A stretch of 63,277 nucleotides of DNA from Nocardia veterana NBRC 100344 (lineage in GTDB: Bacteria > Actinomycetota > Actinomycetes > Mycobacteriales > Mycobacteriaceae), in contig NZ_BAGM01000135.1 in the NCBI RefSeq assembly GCF_000308855.1, forward strand, positions 1 through 63,277, in the 5' to 3' direction. Position 1 is the stretch's first letter. Each line of letters opens with the position of its first letter. The position numbers and the translations under genes are program-made. The notes under the pieces were generated by a model. The model had not been told where the DNA came from. It made no database searches and saw only the letters and a program-made list of their open reading frames with translations. Below are positions 33,296 through 41,796 of this stretch, one piece after another.

Positions 33296-34299
33296 CCCTG
33301 GCACCCCTCGATCACTCGGGCGAAGCACAACCAGTTGTCGGGGAACAGCCACGGCACACCGACCTCACCGTAGGGGCCGTTGCCGAAGACATTGTTGAAC
33401 TGGCGCAACGAGACCGGCATGATCTGCAGCAACTTGTCGAGGTTGTCCTTGTTCTTCTGCAGGCCCTGCGCCATCGTGTTGAGCTGTTCGATGGTCGGAC
33501 CGAGCTGGTTGTTGTTCTCCGCGCCGATCTGCTGCAGCTGCTTGGTCAGCGTCGCGACGTTGTTCAGCAGCTGCTTGAGCAGATCCTGGCGTTCCATCAC
33601 CCGCGCGGCGATCGCCTCGCCCTGTGTGATGACCAGGAGCACGCTGTTGCGGTTGTCGCCCAGGATCTGGGTGACCTTGTCGAGATCCTTGAGCAGCCCG
33701 TCCACCTGATCGCGGCGGTCGTTGATCGTCTTGGCCAGCGCGCCGACGCTGTCGAGGGCCTGGGCGGTCAGCTGCGGCGAACCGTCGATCTGATCACCGA
33801 GCACCTTCAGCGATTCGGCGAGCTTCTGGGTGTCGAGCGCCTCGAACTTCGGGGTGCCGATCTGCACCACATCGGCCAGGTCGTAGGGAACCTTGGTGTT
33901 GGACTTGCGAATCCGGTTGCCCGGCAGTCCCTTACCGTCGCCCGGATCCAGGTCGATGTAGCGCGCGCCCAGTAGGGTCGCCATCTTGATGGCGGCACGG
34001 GCGTCGGGGCCGAGCTTCACATCGTTGTTCACCTGCAGGGTGATCAGCACGTGATCGCCCTCGAGCTTCGCCCCGGCGACCGTACCGACCGGCACACCGG
34101 CCACGTTCACCTTGTCACCGGGTCGCACGCCGGCGGTCTGCACGAATTCCGCCTGCACATCCTTCGTGCCGACGCCGAGCTTCTTGTATCCGCTGGAAAC
34201 CACCAGCAGCACCACGATCAGCACGGCGCCGATGACACCGAGCCAGAAGAACCGGTTGCTCTGGAAACGGCTTCTGATCCGCTTACCGAATGTCGTCAT
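33292..34299 (-). CDS. mceC: MCE family protein MceC
   Basis: A 335-residue Mce protein. A basic N-terminus (FGKRIRSRFQSNRFF) precedes a transmembrane helix (WLGVIGAVLIVVLLVVSSGY, about residues 19-38). The MCE domain follows (VQAEFVQTAGVRPGDKVNVAGVPVGTV, about residues 48-74), and a long alpha-helical stalk with several Leu-rich heptads continues to the end. Start 34299 (MTTFGKRI) overlaps the mceB stop by 4 bases, which rules out the longer frame up to 34392. The C-terminal segment has two Cys (NWLCFARVIEGCQG) that could form a disulfide outside the membrane. Confidence 0.88.
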   Translation of the reverse strand: MTTFGKRIRSRFQSNRFFWLGVIGAVLIVVLLVVSSGYKKLGVGTKDVQAEFVQTAGVRPGDKVNVAGVPVGTVAGAKLEGDHVLITLQVNNDVKLGPDARAAIKMATLLGARYIDLDPGDGKGLPGNRIRKSNTKVPYDLADVVQIGTPKFEALDTQKLAESLKVLGDQIDGSPQLTAQALDSVGALAKTINDRRDQVDGLLKDLDKVTQILGDNRNSVLLVITQGEAIAARVMERQDLLKQLLNNVATLTKQLQQIGAENNNQLGPTIEQLNTMAQGLQKNKDNLDKLLQIMPVSLRQFNNVFGNGPYGEVGVPWLFPDNWLCFARVIEGCQG

Positions 34300-35324
34300 G
34301 GGCGGCACACCGCCGAATGCGCCGGGCCGCCGATCTGGTTGACCAGACCGCGAGGCAACAGCACCCCGTACAGCGACACGTCGAGCGTGCACAGGTACGC
34401 GTTGGCGTAGGCGCCGTCGGAGGTGAACTTGCCGACGTCGGTGAGAATGCCGGGCAGGTCGATCGCGGCCTGATCCAGCTTGGCGCCGTTGTTGATCAGC
34501 ATGGTCAGCGCGTCGGTGGTGGAGTTCTGCGCGGCCGCGATCTTCGGCTGCACCTGATCGACCATGTTCACCAGGGAAGAGGTGGCATTCGCGATCTGCA
34601 CGGTGGACGCCTGCAGCGATTGCCCCTGCTCGTACAGCCCGCCGATCAGCGCGCGGGTCTGAGTCACCAGCGTCTCCAATTCATCACCTCGTTTCGCCAA
34701 TCCCGACATCACGGCCGACAGGTTGGTGATCACATCGGCCAGGATCGCGTCGCGCCGCTGGAAATCACCGGCCACCGCGGCGGCCTGGGTGATGAACGAG
34801 CTCAGCGAGACCCCGTCACCCTGCAGCGCCTGGATGAAGGTGTTGGTCAGGTTGTTGACCTGTTCCGGCTGCAAGGTCTGGAACAGCGGCTGGAAACCGT
34901 TGAGCAGACCCGAGATATCGAACGACGGTTCGGTCCGCTCCACCGGAATGGTCGCATGGTTGCGCAGGGCCGAGTTGTCACCCTTGTTGCCCGGCGCCAG
35001 CGCCACATAACGCTGGCCGATCAGGTTCTGGTACCGGACAAGGGCTTTGGTGTTGCCGTACAGCGTCTGGTTGCGCTGCACGATGAACGACACCTTGGCC
35101 TGGCGCTGACCCTCGACCTCGATCTTGGTGACCTTGCCGACGCGCACACCCGCCATGCGGACGTCGTCGCCCTCGCGCAGACCGAGCACATCGGTGAAGA
35201 TCGCCGAATAACTGTTGGTGGAACCGGATACCGTGCGCGCCAAGGTGTTCCAGATGACCACGGTCACCAGCACCGAGACGATGGCGAAGATACCGAATCC
35301 GATCAGCGGCTTGCGAATACTCAT
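34296..35324 (-). CDS. mceB: MCE family protein MceB
   Basis: A 342-residue Mce protein with an N-terminal helix (LIGFGIFAIVSVLVTVVIWNTL, residues 7-28), an MCE domain (SYSAIFTDVLGLREGDDVRMAGVRVGKV, about 38-65) and a helical stalk. It starts within the mceA stop (1-base overlap, TGATG) and overlaps mceC by 4 bases, so expression is coupled through the whole group. The C-terminus has two Cys (YANAYLCTLDVS and SAVCRP) that may pair. Confidence 0.88.
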   Translation of the reverse strand: MSIRKPLIGFGIFAIVSVLVTVVIWNTLARTVSGSTNSYSAIFTDVLGLREGDDVRMAGVRVGKVTKIEVEGQRQAKVSFIVQRNQTLYGNTKALVRYQNLIGQRYVALAPGNKGDNSALRNHATIPVERTEPSFDISGLLNGFQPLFQTLQPEQVNNLTNTFIQALQGDGVSLSSFITQAAAVAGDFQRRDAILADVITNLSAVMSGLAKRGDELETLVTQTRALIGGLYEQGQSLQASTVQIANATSSLVNMVDQVQPKIAAAQNSTTDALTMLINNGAKLDQAAIDLPGILTDVGKFTSDGAYANAYLCTLDVSLYGVLLPRGLVNQIGGPAHSAVCRP

Positions 35325-36826
35325 CAGCTGGCACCGCTTTCGGACACTTGCAAGGTTCCACCCCTCAGGATCGAGCTCAGCAGCAGATATTCGGCGGCCG
35401 TCGGTTCCCGGCCGAGAATCTGGGTCATCGCGTCACGGCCGGTGTAGTAGGCGATCGGCCCGGCCTGCGGCTTGGGCTGACCCGGTACCTGGGCGGCGGC
35501 CGGAACCGGCTGCGGAGCCGGTGCGGCCGGCAGTCCCGGCAGTCCGGGCAGTTGCGGGAACAGTCCCTCCAGCGGCGTTCCGGCGAGCGGGTTACCCGGC
35601 TTGGGCGCCTGCTCCGGCGCGGCCGTCTGCGCGGTGTCGCCGGTGGTGACGCCCGGGATGACGGGCAGTCCCGGCATCGGCGGCAACTTCGGCAGGCCCT
35701 GGGCCGAGTCCAGCGTGCGCGGCTTCAGCGCCGGGGTCGGCGCACCGATGTCCGCGACCAGCGGCGCGGTCGCGCAGCTCGGCGCGGCGAGATCGCCGTA
35801 GCGCGGGCAGTCGGAACGGTCGTAGGGCTTGTACGGCGTGAACGTCAGACCCGCGTTCCACACCATCTGCTTCTGCGGACCCCAGTGGAAGGTGCTGCTC
35901 AACGCGCGCACCGACGCGTTCAGGTTGGCGATGGCCTGCGGAATCGCGTTCGAGTCCTCGGTGAGCGCGCCGAACATATCCGATGTGCCGGCGGTCAGCT
36001 GCTTGCCGACATCGGGGTTGCGAGCGAACAGTCCGTTGACCTTGTCCACGGTCGCCGCGGTCCCGGTGATCAGGCCGGCGAGTTCACTGCGCTTGTCGGC
36101 GACGGTCTGCGCGGTCTTCACCGATTCCGACAGGGTCGTCATCAGATCGGGCGCCGACTGGTTGAGCGCGTGGAACGAGGCGGAGAAATTGCCCAGTGTG
36201 CCTTCGACATCCGGCACCGCGGCCCGGACCTCGGTGAACCAGTTGTTCAACCGCTCCACGGTGGAGCCGGGGACCCGGCCGCTGCCGTCGAGCGCGTAGG
36301 ACAGCGTGCTCAACACCCGGCCCAGCTGGATCGGGTCGATCTTGTTGAGAATGGTGCGGACCGTGGTGAGGGTGTCCTGCAGCGCGATGGTGCCCTCGCT
36401 GCGGTCCTCGGGGATCTGCGAACCCGCCTTCAGCGAGGCGTTGTCGGGACCGTTGTAGACCAGTTCCACCGAGGTGACGGCGAACAGGTTGCTGGGCACG
36501 ACGCGAGCGGTGACGTTGGCCGGAATATCGGAGATGTATTCCGGCTTCATGTCGATGTGCACCTGCTGCAGCTCACCCTTGGCGGCGACCGACACATCCT
36601 TCACCGCACCCACCAGGACACCGCGGAACTTCACGTCGGCCTGGGAGGGCAAACCGTCGCCGGTGGTGGTCAGGTTGGCGGTGACCTCCACCTTCGGATG
36701 CATGATGTAGCCCTTGTAGCGGGCCATCAGCAGGCTCAGGGCGACGGCGAAGACGATGAGTCCGCACAGACCGGCGATGAGCAGCTGCCGCATCGTCGGT
36801 CCGCGGCCACTCGGATCGATGATCAT
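35324..36826 (-). CDS. mceA: MCE family protein MceA
   Basis: A 500-residue Mce protein, longer than the others because of a Pro-rich C-terminal tail (about residues 370-460, rich in PxxP and Gln/Pro/Ala) and a last short segment (DAMTQILGREPTAAEYLLLSSILRGG). The N-terminal helix is QLLIAGLCGLIVFAVALSLLM (about 14-34), and the MCE domain is about 45-130 (VEVTANLTTTGDGLPSQADVKFRGVLVGAV). MceA proteins of actinobacteria are secreted, surface-exposed parts of the import complex. The start follows the yrbEB stop by 12 bases, with a G-rich ribosome-binding sequence. Confidence 0.88.
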   Translation of the reverse strand: MIIDPSGRGPTMRQLLIAGLCGLIVFAVALSLLMARYKGYIMHPKVEVTANLTTTGDGLPSQADVKFRGVLVGAVKDVSVAAKGELQQVHIDMKPEYISDIPANVTARVVPSNLFAVTSVELVYNGPDNASLKAGSQIPEDRSEGTIALQDTLTTVRTILNKIDPIQLGRVLSTLSYALDGSGRVPGSTVERLNNWFTEVRAAVPDVEGTLGNFSASFHALNQSAPDLMTTLSESVKTAQTVADKRSELAGLITGTAATVDKVNGLFARNPDVGKQLTAGTSDMFGALTEDSNAIPQAIANLNASVRALSSTFHWGPQKQMVWNAGLTFTPYKPYDRSDCPRYGDLAAPSCATAPLVADIGAPTPALKPRTLDSAQGLPKLPPMPGLPVIPGVTTGDTAQTAAPEQAPKPGNPLAGTPLEGLFPQLPGLPGLPAAPAPQPVPAAAQVPGQPKPQAGPIAYYTGRDAMTQILGREPTAAEYLLLSSILRGGTLQVSESGAS

Positions 36827-36838
36827 CTCGTTCGCCCC

Positions 36839-37702
36839 CTATCCCGAGATCCTGATACCGGGGTTGACCCCCCAGACCGCCAGCGTGATGAACAGGTCCG
36901 CGAAGACGACCGCGATGATGCAGAGCTTGATCGCCCGGCCCGCGGCCACACCCACACCCTCCGGGCCACCGGAGGCGAAGAAGCCGTAGTAGCACTGGAT
37001 GAAGGTCGTGATCGCCACGAACAGAATGGCTTTCAGCAGCGACCACAGCACGTCGTGCGGGACCAGGAATTGATAGAAGTAGTGCTGGAAGGTGCCCGAG
37101 GCGGTACCGCCGATCAGCCCGACGGTGAACGAGCACGACAGGTATGCGACCGGCAGGGCCAGGCAGTACAGCGGCACGATCGCGATCATCGCCGCGATCA
37201 TCCGAGTGCTGACCAGATAGGGCAGCGGCCGGATCGCCTGCGACTCCAGCGCGTCGATCTCCTCGGCGATGCGCATCGAACCCAGCTGCGCGGTGAATCG
37301 ACAGCCGGCCTGGGCCGCGAACGCCAGGGTGGCGAGCATGGGCCCGAGCTCACGGGTCGTCGCGAACGCGGAGATGGCGCCGGTCAGCGGGCTCAGACCG
37401 AGCAGGTTCAGCGAGGTGTAACCCTGGATGGCGACGGTCATACCGCCGAAGGCGCTGAGGATCAGGACCACGCCGATGGTGCCACCACCGACGATGATGC
37501 TGCCGTTACCCCAGGTGACGTCCGAGAGCAGGCGCCAGACTTCCTTCGGATAGTGCTTGAGCGCCAACGGCATCGAACCGATCGAGCGCAGGAAGAAGAA
37601 GACCTGGTGGCCCACCCGGGCGAGCCAGTCGCGCGGGGCACCGGCGGAGCTTCGGATCCGCTGCAGAGGCCGCAGTAGCGGCGGAACATAAGTTGACGAC
37701 AC
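36839..37702 (-). CDS. yrbEB: YrbE-type permease B (MlaE family)
   Basis: A 287-residue MlaE/YrbE permease, one of two that form the transmembrane part of the Mce lipid importer. Five to six helices are visible; the EExDALE-type signature of MlaE proteins is IAEEIDALESQAIRPLPYLVSTR, preceded by GCRFTAQLGSMR. Start is GTG at 37702, 4 bases after the stop of yrbEA. It is expected to pair with YrbEA and an MceG-type ATPase (encoded elsewhere), and to take lipid from the Mce protein tunnel. Confidence 0.9.
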   Translation of the reverse strand: MSSTYVPPLLRPLQRIRSSAGAPRDWLARVGHQVFFFLRSIGSMPLALKHYPKEVWRLLSDVTWGNGSIIVGGGTIGVVLILSAFGGMTVAIQGYTSLNLLGLSPLTGAISAFATTRELGPMLATLAFAAQAGCRFTAQLGSMRIAEEIDALESQAIRPLPYLVSTRMIAAMIAIVPLYCLALPVAYLSCSFTVGLIGGTASGTFQHYFYQFLVPHDVLWSLLKAILFVAITTFIQCYYGFFASGGPEGVGVAAGRAIKLCIIAVVFADLFITLAVWGVNPGIRISG

Positions 37703-37706
37703 CGGC

Positions 37707-38579
37707 TCAAACCATCTGTGGGGGGAACAGGGCGTTGTAGATCTGCGTGATGATCAGATTCGTGCCGAACAGCATCAGCGCGGACAGCACCACCGCGGTG
37801 TTGACCGAGTTCGCGACACCGCCCGGGCCGCCGCGGGTGTTCAGCCCGGAATCGCACGCGATGATCGCCGCCAGCAGACCGAAGATCAAGGACTTGATCA
37901 GCGCCACCAGCAAGTCCCCCGTGACCGCGAAGGATGCGAAGGTTCCGATATAGGAGCCCGGCGTGCCGTTCTGAGCGAAGATGTTGAAGATGTAGCCGGT
38001 CAGGAAGCCGACGAAGATGACGAAGCCGCACAGCAGCACCGAAACGAGCATGGCGGCGCCGAGCCGGGGAGCGACCAGGCGGCGCATCGGATCCACGCCC
38101 ATGACCTTCATGGCGTCGATCTCCTCGCGAATGGTGCGGGAGCCGAGGTCGGCGCAGATGGCCGAGCCGACGGCGCCGGCGATCATCAGCGAGGTGACCA
38201 GCGGCGCGCCCTGCTGAATGATGCCCAGGCCGTTGGCCGCACCGATGAACGAGGTGGCGCCGACCTGCTGAGCGACCGAACCGACCTGAATCGAAACGAT
38301 GACGCCGATCGGAATTGCGACGAGCAGGGTGGGCGCGGCGGCCACGCTGGCCATGAATGCGCATTGCCGGACGAATTCACCGAAGGGGAACCGGCGACGG
38401 AAGATAGCGATGAACAGTTCCGCGACGGCCGAGACGCCCATCGTGATCTGCCGGCCGAAGGTCTCGAGCGATCGCTTGGGGTGATCCTGCCAGTACGCCT
38501 TCGTCCAGTCCGCCGCGGCACTCATTCTCGATGTCGAACCGATTGCCCCCGACCCGTCCGGACCGTTGGTGACTTGCAC
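37707..38579 (-). CDS. yrbEA: YrbE-type permease A (MlaE family)
   Basis: A 290-residue MlaE-type permease and the first gene of the mce operon. It has six hydrophobic segments; the family signature is REEIDAMKVMGVDPMRRLVAPR, and helices such as LMIAGAVGSAICADLGSR precede it. The start is GTG at 38579 with AGAGGGGTAG just upstream. The long upstream region (38580-39066) would carry the operon promoter and includes a KstR-consensus motif at 38764. The ATPase of the transporter is not in this window. Confidence 0.9.
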   Translation of the reverse strand: MQVTNGPDGSGAIGSTSRMSAAADWTKAYWQDHPKRSLETFGRQITMGVSAVAELFIAIFRRRFPFGEFVRQCAFMASVAAAPTLLVAIPIGVIVSIQVGSVAQQVGATSFIGAANGLGIIQQGAPLVTSLMIAGAVGSAICADLGSRTIREEIDAMKVMGVDPMRRLVAPRLGAAMLVSVLLCGFVIFVGFLTGYIFNIFAQNGTPGSYIGTFASFAVTGDLLVALIKSLIFGLLAAIIACDSGLNTRGGPGGVANSVNTAVVLSALMLFGTNLIITQIYNALFPPQMV

Positions 38580-39066
38580 TGGCTACCCCTCTCGACGCCG
38601 GTTACCCGCCCCGACGACTGTTTCGCTTGAGGCACCTTACTACGGAGTTAGGAAAAACACAGCACAAAGTGTGGTTGTGGTCATAGACCCAGATCACGTT
38701 GGATCTAGGCCTGTGACGACGGGCACTCCACTGGTATCGGTCACAATGAACGGGCTCGATTTCTAGAACAGGTTCCAGTTTTCTGATCGAGCGTCCAACT
38801 CGAGAACCAATACCGGATTTATCGGAATGAAATTCTCGTTATTGAGTTTTGCCCCGAATACTGACGAAAGCGTATCGGGAGTACCTCCGAAACTGCGGTC
38901 AGCGCACAACGGTGTCGCATCTCCTCGCCTGCGCGCGCGTCACCTCGCAACCTTGGCATCGATCCAGCAAACTGCACCGGCATACCGGGCGCGCTCCGGG
39001 GGGATTACTGCAAGGATGTAGTACGACAAGGCTGATATCGTGCGGACTTCCGACGTCTGGAGGGAA
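38580..39066. other. Long intergenic region with mce and protease promoters
   Basis: About 490 bases, clearly richer in A/T than the surroundings, between the divergent mce operon (minus) and the S1 protease gene (plus). I see no supported gene. It contains a KstR-type palindrome at 38764-38777 and short runs such as GGAAAAACACAGCAC. The S1 protease leader ends with TGGAGGGAA before its ATG. Confidence 0.6.
38764..38777. promoter_or_regulatory. KstR-consensus motif upstream of the mce operon
   Basis: TAGAACAGGTTCCA matches the published KstR motif TNNAACNNGTTNNA at every fixed position. It is 185 bases upstream of the yrbEA start. KstR controls cholesterol catabolism and the mce4 operon in mycobacteria, so the match suggests that this is a sterol-type mce operon; no other sterol gene is in the window. 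Confidence 0.5.
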
Positions 39067-39735
39067 ATGTTCAACAAACTCGTCAGGGCGGCTCATGCCG
39101 CCTTCGCCGTAGCTCTGGGCGCGGCGCTACTGGGGACGGGCGCGGGAGTCGCGCAGGCCGATCCCGGGCCCGTGATCGGCGGCGGCTCCGGAATCATCAT
39201 CGACAAGCAGTTCGAGTGCACCGTGACGACCATCGGACACGACGCCGGCGGCCGGCTGGTCGGCCTGACCGCGGGACATTGCGGTGAGGCGGGGTCGGAG
39301 GTCTGGTCCGAACAGGATCGCGGCGCCGGCGTGATCGGACATTTCGTCTACTCCAATCACGACCTCGACTACGCGGTCATCCAGTTCGATCCGGGCCGTG
39401 TCACTCCGGTCAACCACATCGGCAACGTGACGATCACCGGGCTCGGCGCGCCCGCGCAGTTCCCCAACATCGTGTGCAAGGAGGGCCGGACCACCGGCAA
39501 CACCTGCGGCCTGGCCTGGGGCGATGTCTTCCAGACCGATGAGACCTGGACCCAGATGTGCGTGGTCGAGGGCGACTCCGGCGCCCCGGTCGTCATCGGT
39601 TCGACCCTGGTCGGCATGGTGAACGCCTATCTCGCGGTGGCCTGCTTCGGCCCCGAGGTCGGCACCAACATGACCGCCATCACCAATGACATGAACGTCC
39701 GCGGCGGCGCCGGGGCAGGCTTCGCCCCGATCTGA
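39067..39735 (+). CDS. Secreted S1-family serine protease
   Basis: A 222-residue chymotrypsin-fold protease. A Sec signal peptide (residues 1-32, cleavage after AGVAQA) is followed by the mature enzyme with His in LTAGHCGE (near residue 71), Asp in SNHDLDYAVIQF (near 101) and Ser in EGDSGAPVV (near 177). Four Cys could form the usual disulfides. It has no pro-region of the kind found in streptomycete alpha-lytic proteases, nor a C-terminal anchor. GGAGGGAA lies just before the ATG at 39067. A long hairpin follows its stop, so it is monocistronic. Confidence 0.9.
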   Translation: MFNKLVRAAHAAFAVALGAALLGTGAGVAQADPGPVIGGGSGIIIDKQFECTVTTIGHDAGGRLVGLTAGHCGEAGSEVWSEQDRGAGVIGHFVYSNHDLDYAVIQFDPGRVTPVNHIGNVTITGLGAPAQFPNIVCKEGRTTGNTCGLAWGDVFQTDETWTQMCVVEGDSGAPVVIGSTLVGMVNAYLAVACFGPEVGTNMTAITNDMNVRGGAGAGFAPI

Positions 39736-39759
39736 TCGACGGATCCGAAACCCCTTGCG

Positions 39760-39800
39760 GCGGGCGGTGATTCGAGTGCCGAACTCGAGTCACCGCCCGC
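39760..39800 (+). terminator. Terminator of the S1 protease gene
   Basis: GCGGGCGGTGA (39760-39770) pairs with TCACCGCCCGC (39790-39800), and inside it TCGAG pairs with CTCGA across a 7-base loop, for 16 pairs with a single mismatch. TTTCGG follows the stem. Confidence 0.8.
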
Positions 39801-39899
39801 TTTCGGTGGGACGGGGGAACGAGCCGGCCCGGCGCGGATGGAGCCGGCCGGCGAGCGGTGCGGTTATGGTGAGGGTTGCCGGCCCGAAAGGAGCACACC

Positions 39900-40418
39900 G
39901 TGAAGGTTTGGGGCGTGATCATGTGTTCGGCCATCGCCGTCGGGGCCGCGGCGTGGTGCTCCGGCACCGCTTCGGCAACCAACGTGCACTGTGCTGCCGA
40001 CCGGAACCGAGACATCACCATCATCGCCGGTAGCACCGCGTGCCGCGCCGCCGGCGACGATTCCGGACACGCCCGATCGGCCGGTATCGACGGCGTTGGC
40101 TATGCCAAGGCAACCGCGGGAGCGATCGCCCTCGGACTCGGCGCCTCCGGTGGGGTCGGAGCCAGCGAAGGAGCGGCCGGGCTGCCGGTCGCGGTCGGGA
40201 TGGGCCCGGATGCCTTCGCCTTCACCTCGATTGCCCCCGAGGCGGTTCCGGGGCGCGTCGGCCTCTCGCTCGCGATGAACGGCTCACAGGCGCAAGTGAT
40301 CACGAGTGAGCACACCACCATCTGCCTCGGTTCGGCGGCGCTGGCCTGGGATTCGCGCACGGGCGCGGCCTGCCTGGCGACCCCGATCGGGCTGTGGCGG
40401 ATGCCCGCGGCCCGCTGA
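39900..40418 (+). CDS. Small exported hypothetical protein
   Basis: A 172-residue protein with a Sec signal peptide (KVWGVIMCSAIAVGAAAWCSGTASA, cleaved before TNVHC). The mature part has five Cys, three near its N-terminus and middle and two near the C-terminus (TTICLGS, AACLATP), and is Gly/Ala-rich in the centre (AIALGLGASGGVGASEGAAG). No enzyme motif is recognised. The start GTG 39900 has AAAGGAG 7 bases upstream. It may belong to a nocardial/rhodococcal family of small secreted proteins, but I cannot name one with certainty. Confidence 0.75.
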   Translation: MKVWGVIMCSAIAVGAAAWCSGTASATNVHCAADRNRDITIIAGSTACRAAGDDSGHARSAGIDGVGYAKATAGAIALGLGASGGVGASEGAAGLPVAVGMGPDAFAFTSIAPEAVPGRVGLSLAMNGSQAQVITSEHTTICLGSAALAWDSRTGAACLATPIGLWRMPAAR

Positions 40419-40477
40419 CCTACCCTGGCGAGGGGAACGTCTACGCCGCGATGATGCGGCGGCAGGAGGTCGACAGG

Positions 40478-41734
40478 GTGGATTCGCCACGTTCGCAGCA
40501 GGCGGCCGAGACAGCCGCGGCGCAGGTCGCGCGCGCCGCCGACACCGGAGCCGACGATGCGCCGCAGATGATCATCGATCCACGATTCGTGCCGGTCGTC
40601 CATCGCTTCTTCCGGATGTTTCCGCGATCCAACCGGGGCGGCGGCGCCTTCGCGGTGTTCCTGCACGGCCGTCCGGTCGTCGACGTGTGGGCGGGTTGGT
40701 CGGCGCCCGACGAACGCTGGCAGTCCGACACCGTGGCGCTGAGCTTCTCCACCGGTAAGGGCGTCGCGACCACCGTGCTGCACCGGATCGCCGAGCGCGG
40801 TCTGATCGATTACGACGCCCCGGTCGCCGAGTACTGGCCGGAATTCGCGCAGAACGGCAAACAGGACATCACCGTGCGCGAGGTGCTCTCGCACCGCGCC
40901 GGCCTGCACAAGGTCCGCGGCCTGGCCGCCACCCCGGACGGCATTCTGGACTACGACGCGATGGTTACCGCACTGGCCGCGGCCGAGCCGGATCCCCGTC
41001 GATTGCAGTCGTCGGGATATCACGCCGTCACGTTCGGCTGGCTCGTCGCCGAGATCGTGCACCGGGTGACGGGTGAACCGTTCACCGAGGTGGTGCGACA
41101 CGAGATCGCCGAACCGCTGCAGACCGAGGAATTCTGGTACCGGGTGCCCGAGTCCGAGCGGCACCGGATCGCCCGCACCTTCCCGCGGCTTCGGATTCCG
41201 GGCCTGCGCTGGGATACCGCGTCCAAGGTGATCGCGCGCAGCCGGGCGATGGGCGCGATCGCGGAGGCCGGGATGCCCGCCGGATTCGATGTGCTGATCG
41301 GTGATGCCCGGGTGTACGACGCGGTGATGCCCGGCTTCAACGGCGTGTTCTCCGCTCGCGCGCTGGCCCGGATGTACGGTGCGCTGGCCAACGAGGGCCG
41401 GGTCCTGCTGCCGGACGGTACCTGGAGCGAGCCGCTGCTGCGGCCGGAAACCATCGAAACCGTCAACCATGTGCAGCGCAGCGCGCATCGCGACTATGTG
41501 ATCGGCGTGCCCGTTCCCTTCACCCTCGGTTATCACCGCCCGCCGATCGCCTCGCGACGACCGCTGCGGCGGGCCTTCGGCCATTACGGCGTGGGCGGTT
41601 CGGGTGCGTTCGCGGATCCCGAGTCGGGCATGTCGGTCGCCTTCGTCACCAACCGGCTGGGCAATTCGCTGAACACCATCGGCGATGGCCGGCTGGCCCG
41701 GCTGGCGGCGGAGGCACGCGCGGCCCTCGCCTGA
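40478..41734 (+). CDS. EstB-like serine hydrolase (beta-lactamase fold)
   Basis: A 418-residue serine hydrolase of the EstB/class C beta-lactamase family, likely an esterase. The nucleophile motif SxxK is in LSFSTGKGVATTVL (Ser near residue 90), and the second catalytic motif YxxxT-type is in SSGYHAVTFGWLVAEIVHRVTG. The third region is FGHYGVGGSGAFADPE, replacing the KTG of beta-lactamases. No signal peptide. The start GTG 40478 is chosen because AGGAGGT lies 7 bases upstream; ATG codons at 40451 and 40454 lack this. M. tuberculosis has several LipE/LipD-type homologues. Confidence 0.87.
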   Translation: MDSPRSQQAAETAAAQVARAADTGADDAPQMIIDPRFVPVVHRFFRMFPRSNRGGGAFAVFLHGRPVVDVWAGWSAPDERWQSDTVALSFSTGKGVATTVLHRIAERGLIDYDAPVAEYWPEFAQNGKQDITVREVLSHRAGLHKVRGLAATPDGILDYDAMVTALAAAEPDPRRLQSSGYHAVTFGWLVAEIVHRVTGEPFTEVVRHEIAEPLQTEEFWYRVPESERHRIARTFPRLRIPGLRWDTASKVIARSRAMGAIAEAGMPAGFDVLIGDARVYDAVMPGFNGVFSARALARMYGALANEGRVLLPDGTWSEPLLRPETIETVNHVQRSAHRDYVIGVPVPFTLGYHRPPIASRRPLRRAFGHYGVGGSGAFADPESGMSVAFVTNRLGNSLNTIGDGRLARLAAEARAALA

Positions 41735-41796
41735 CGCGGCCGCAGCCGGATCGTTTCGGATCGAACCCGGCCCGGGGCTCACTCGTATTGCAGGGT

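Noticed and set aside
35348..37678. 776-codon open frame opposite mceA and yrbEB
   Set aside because: It is an antisense shadow; Arg/Gly/His-rich without any motif, while the opposite strand has clear Mce genes.
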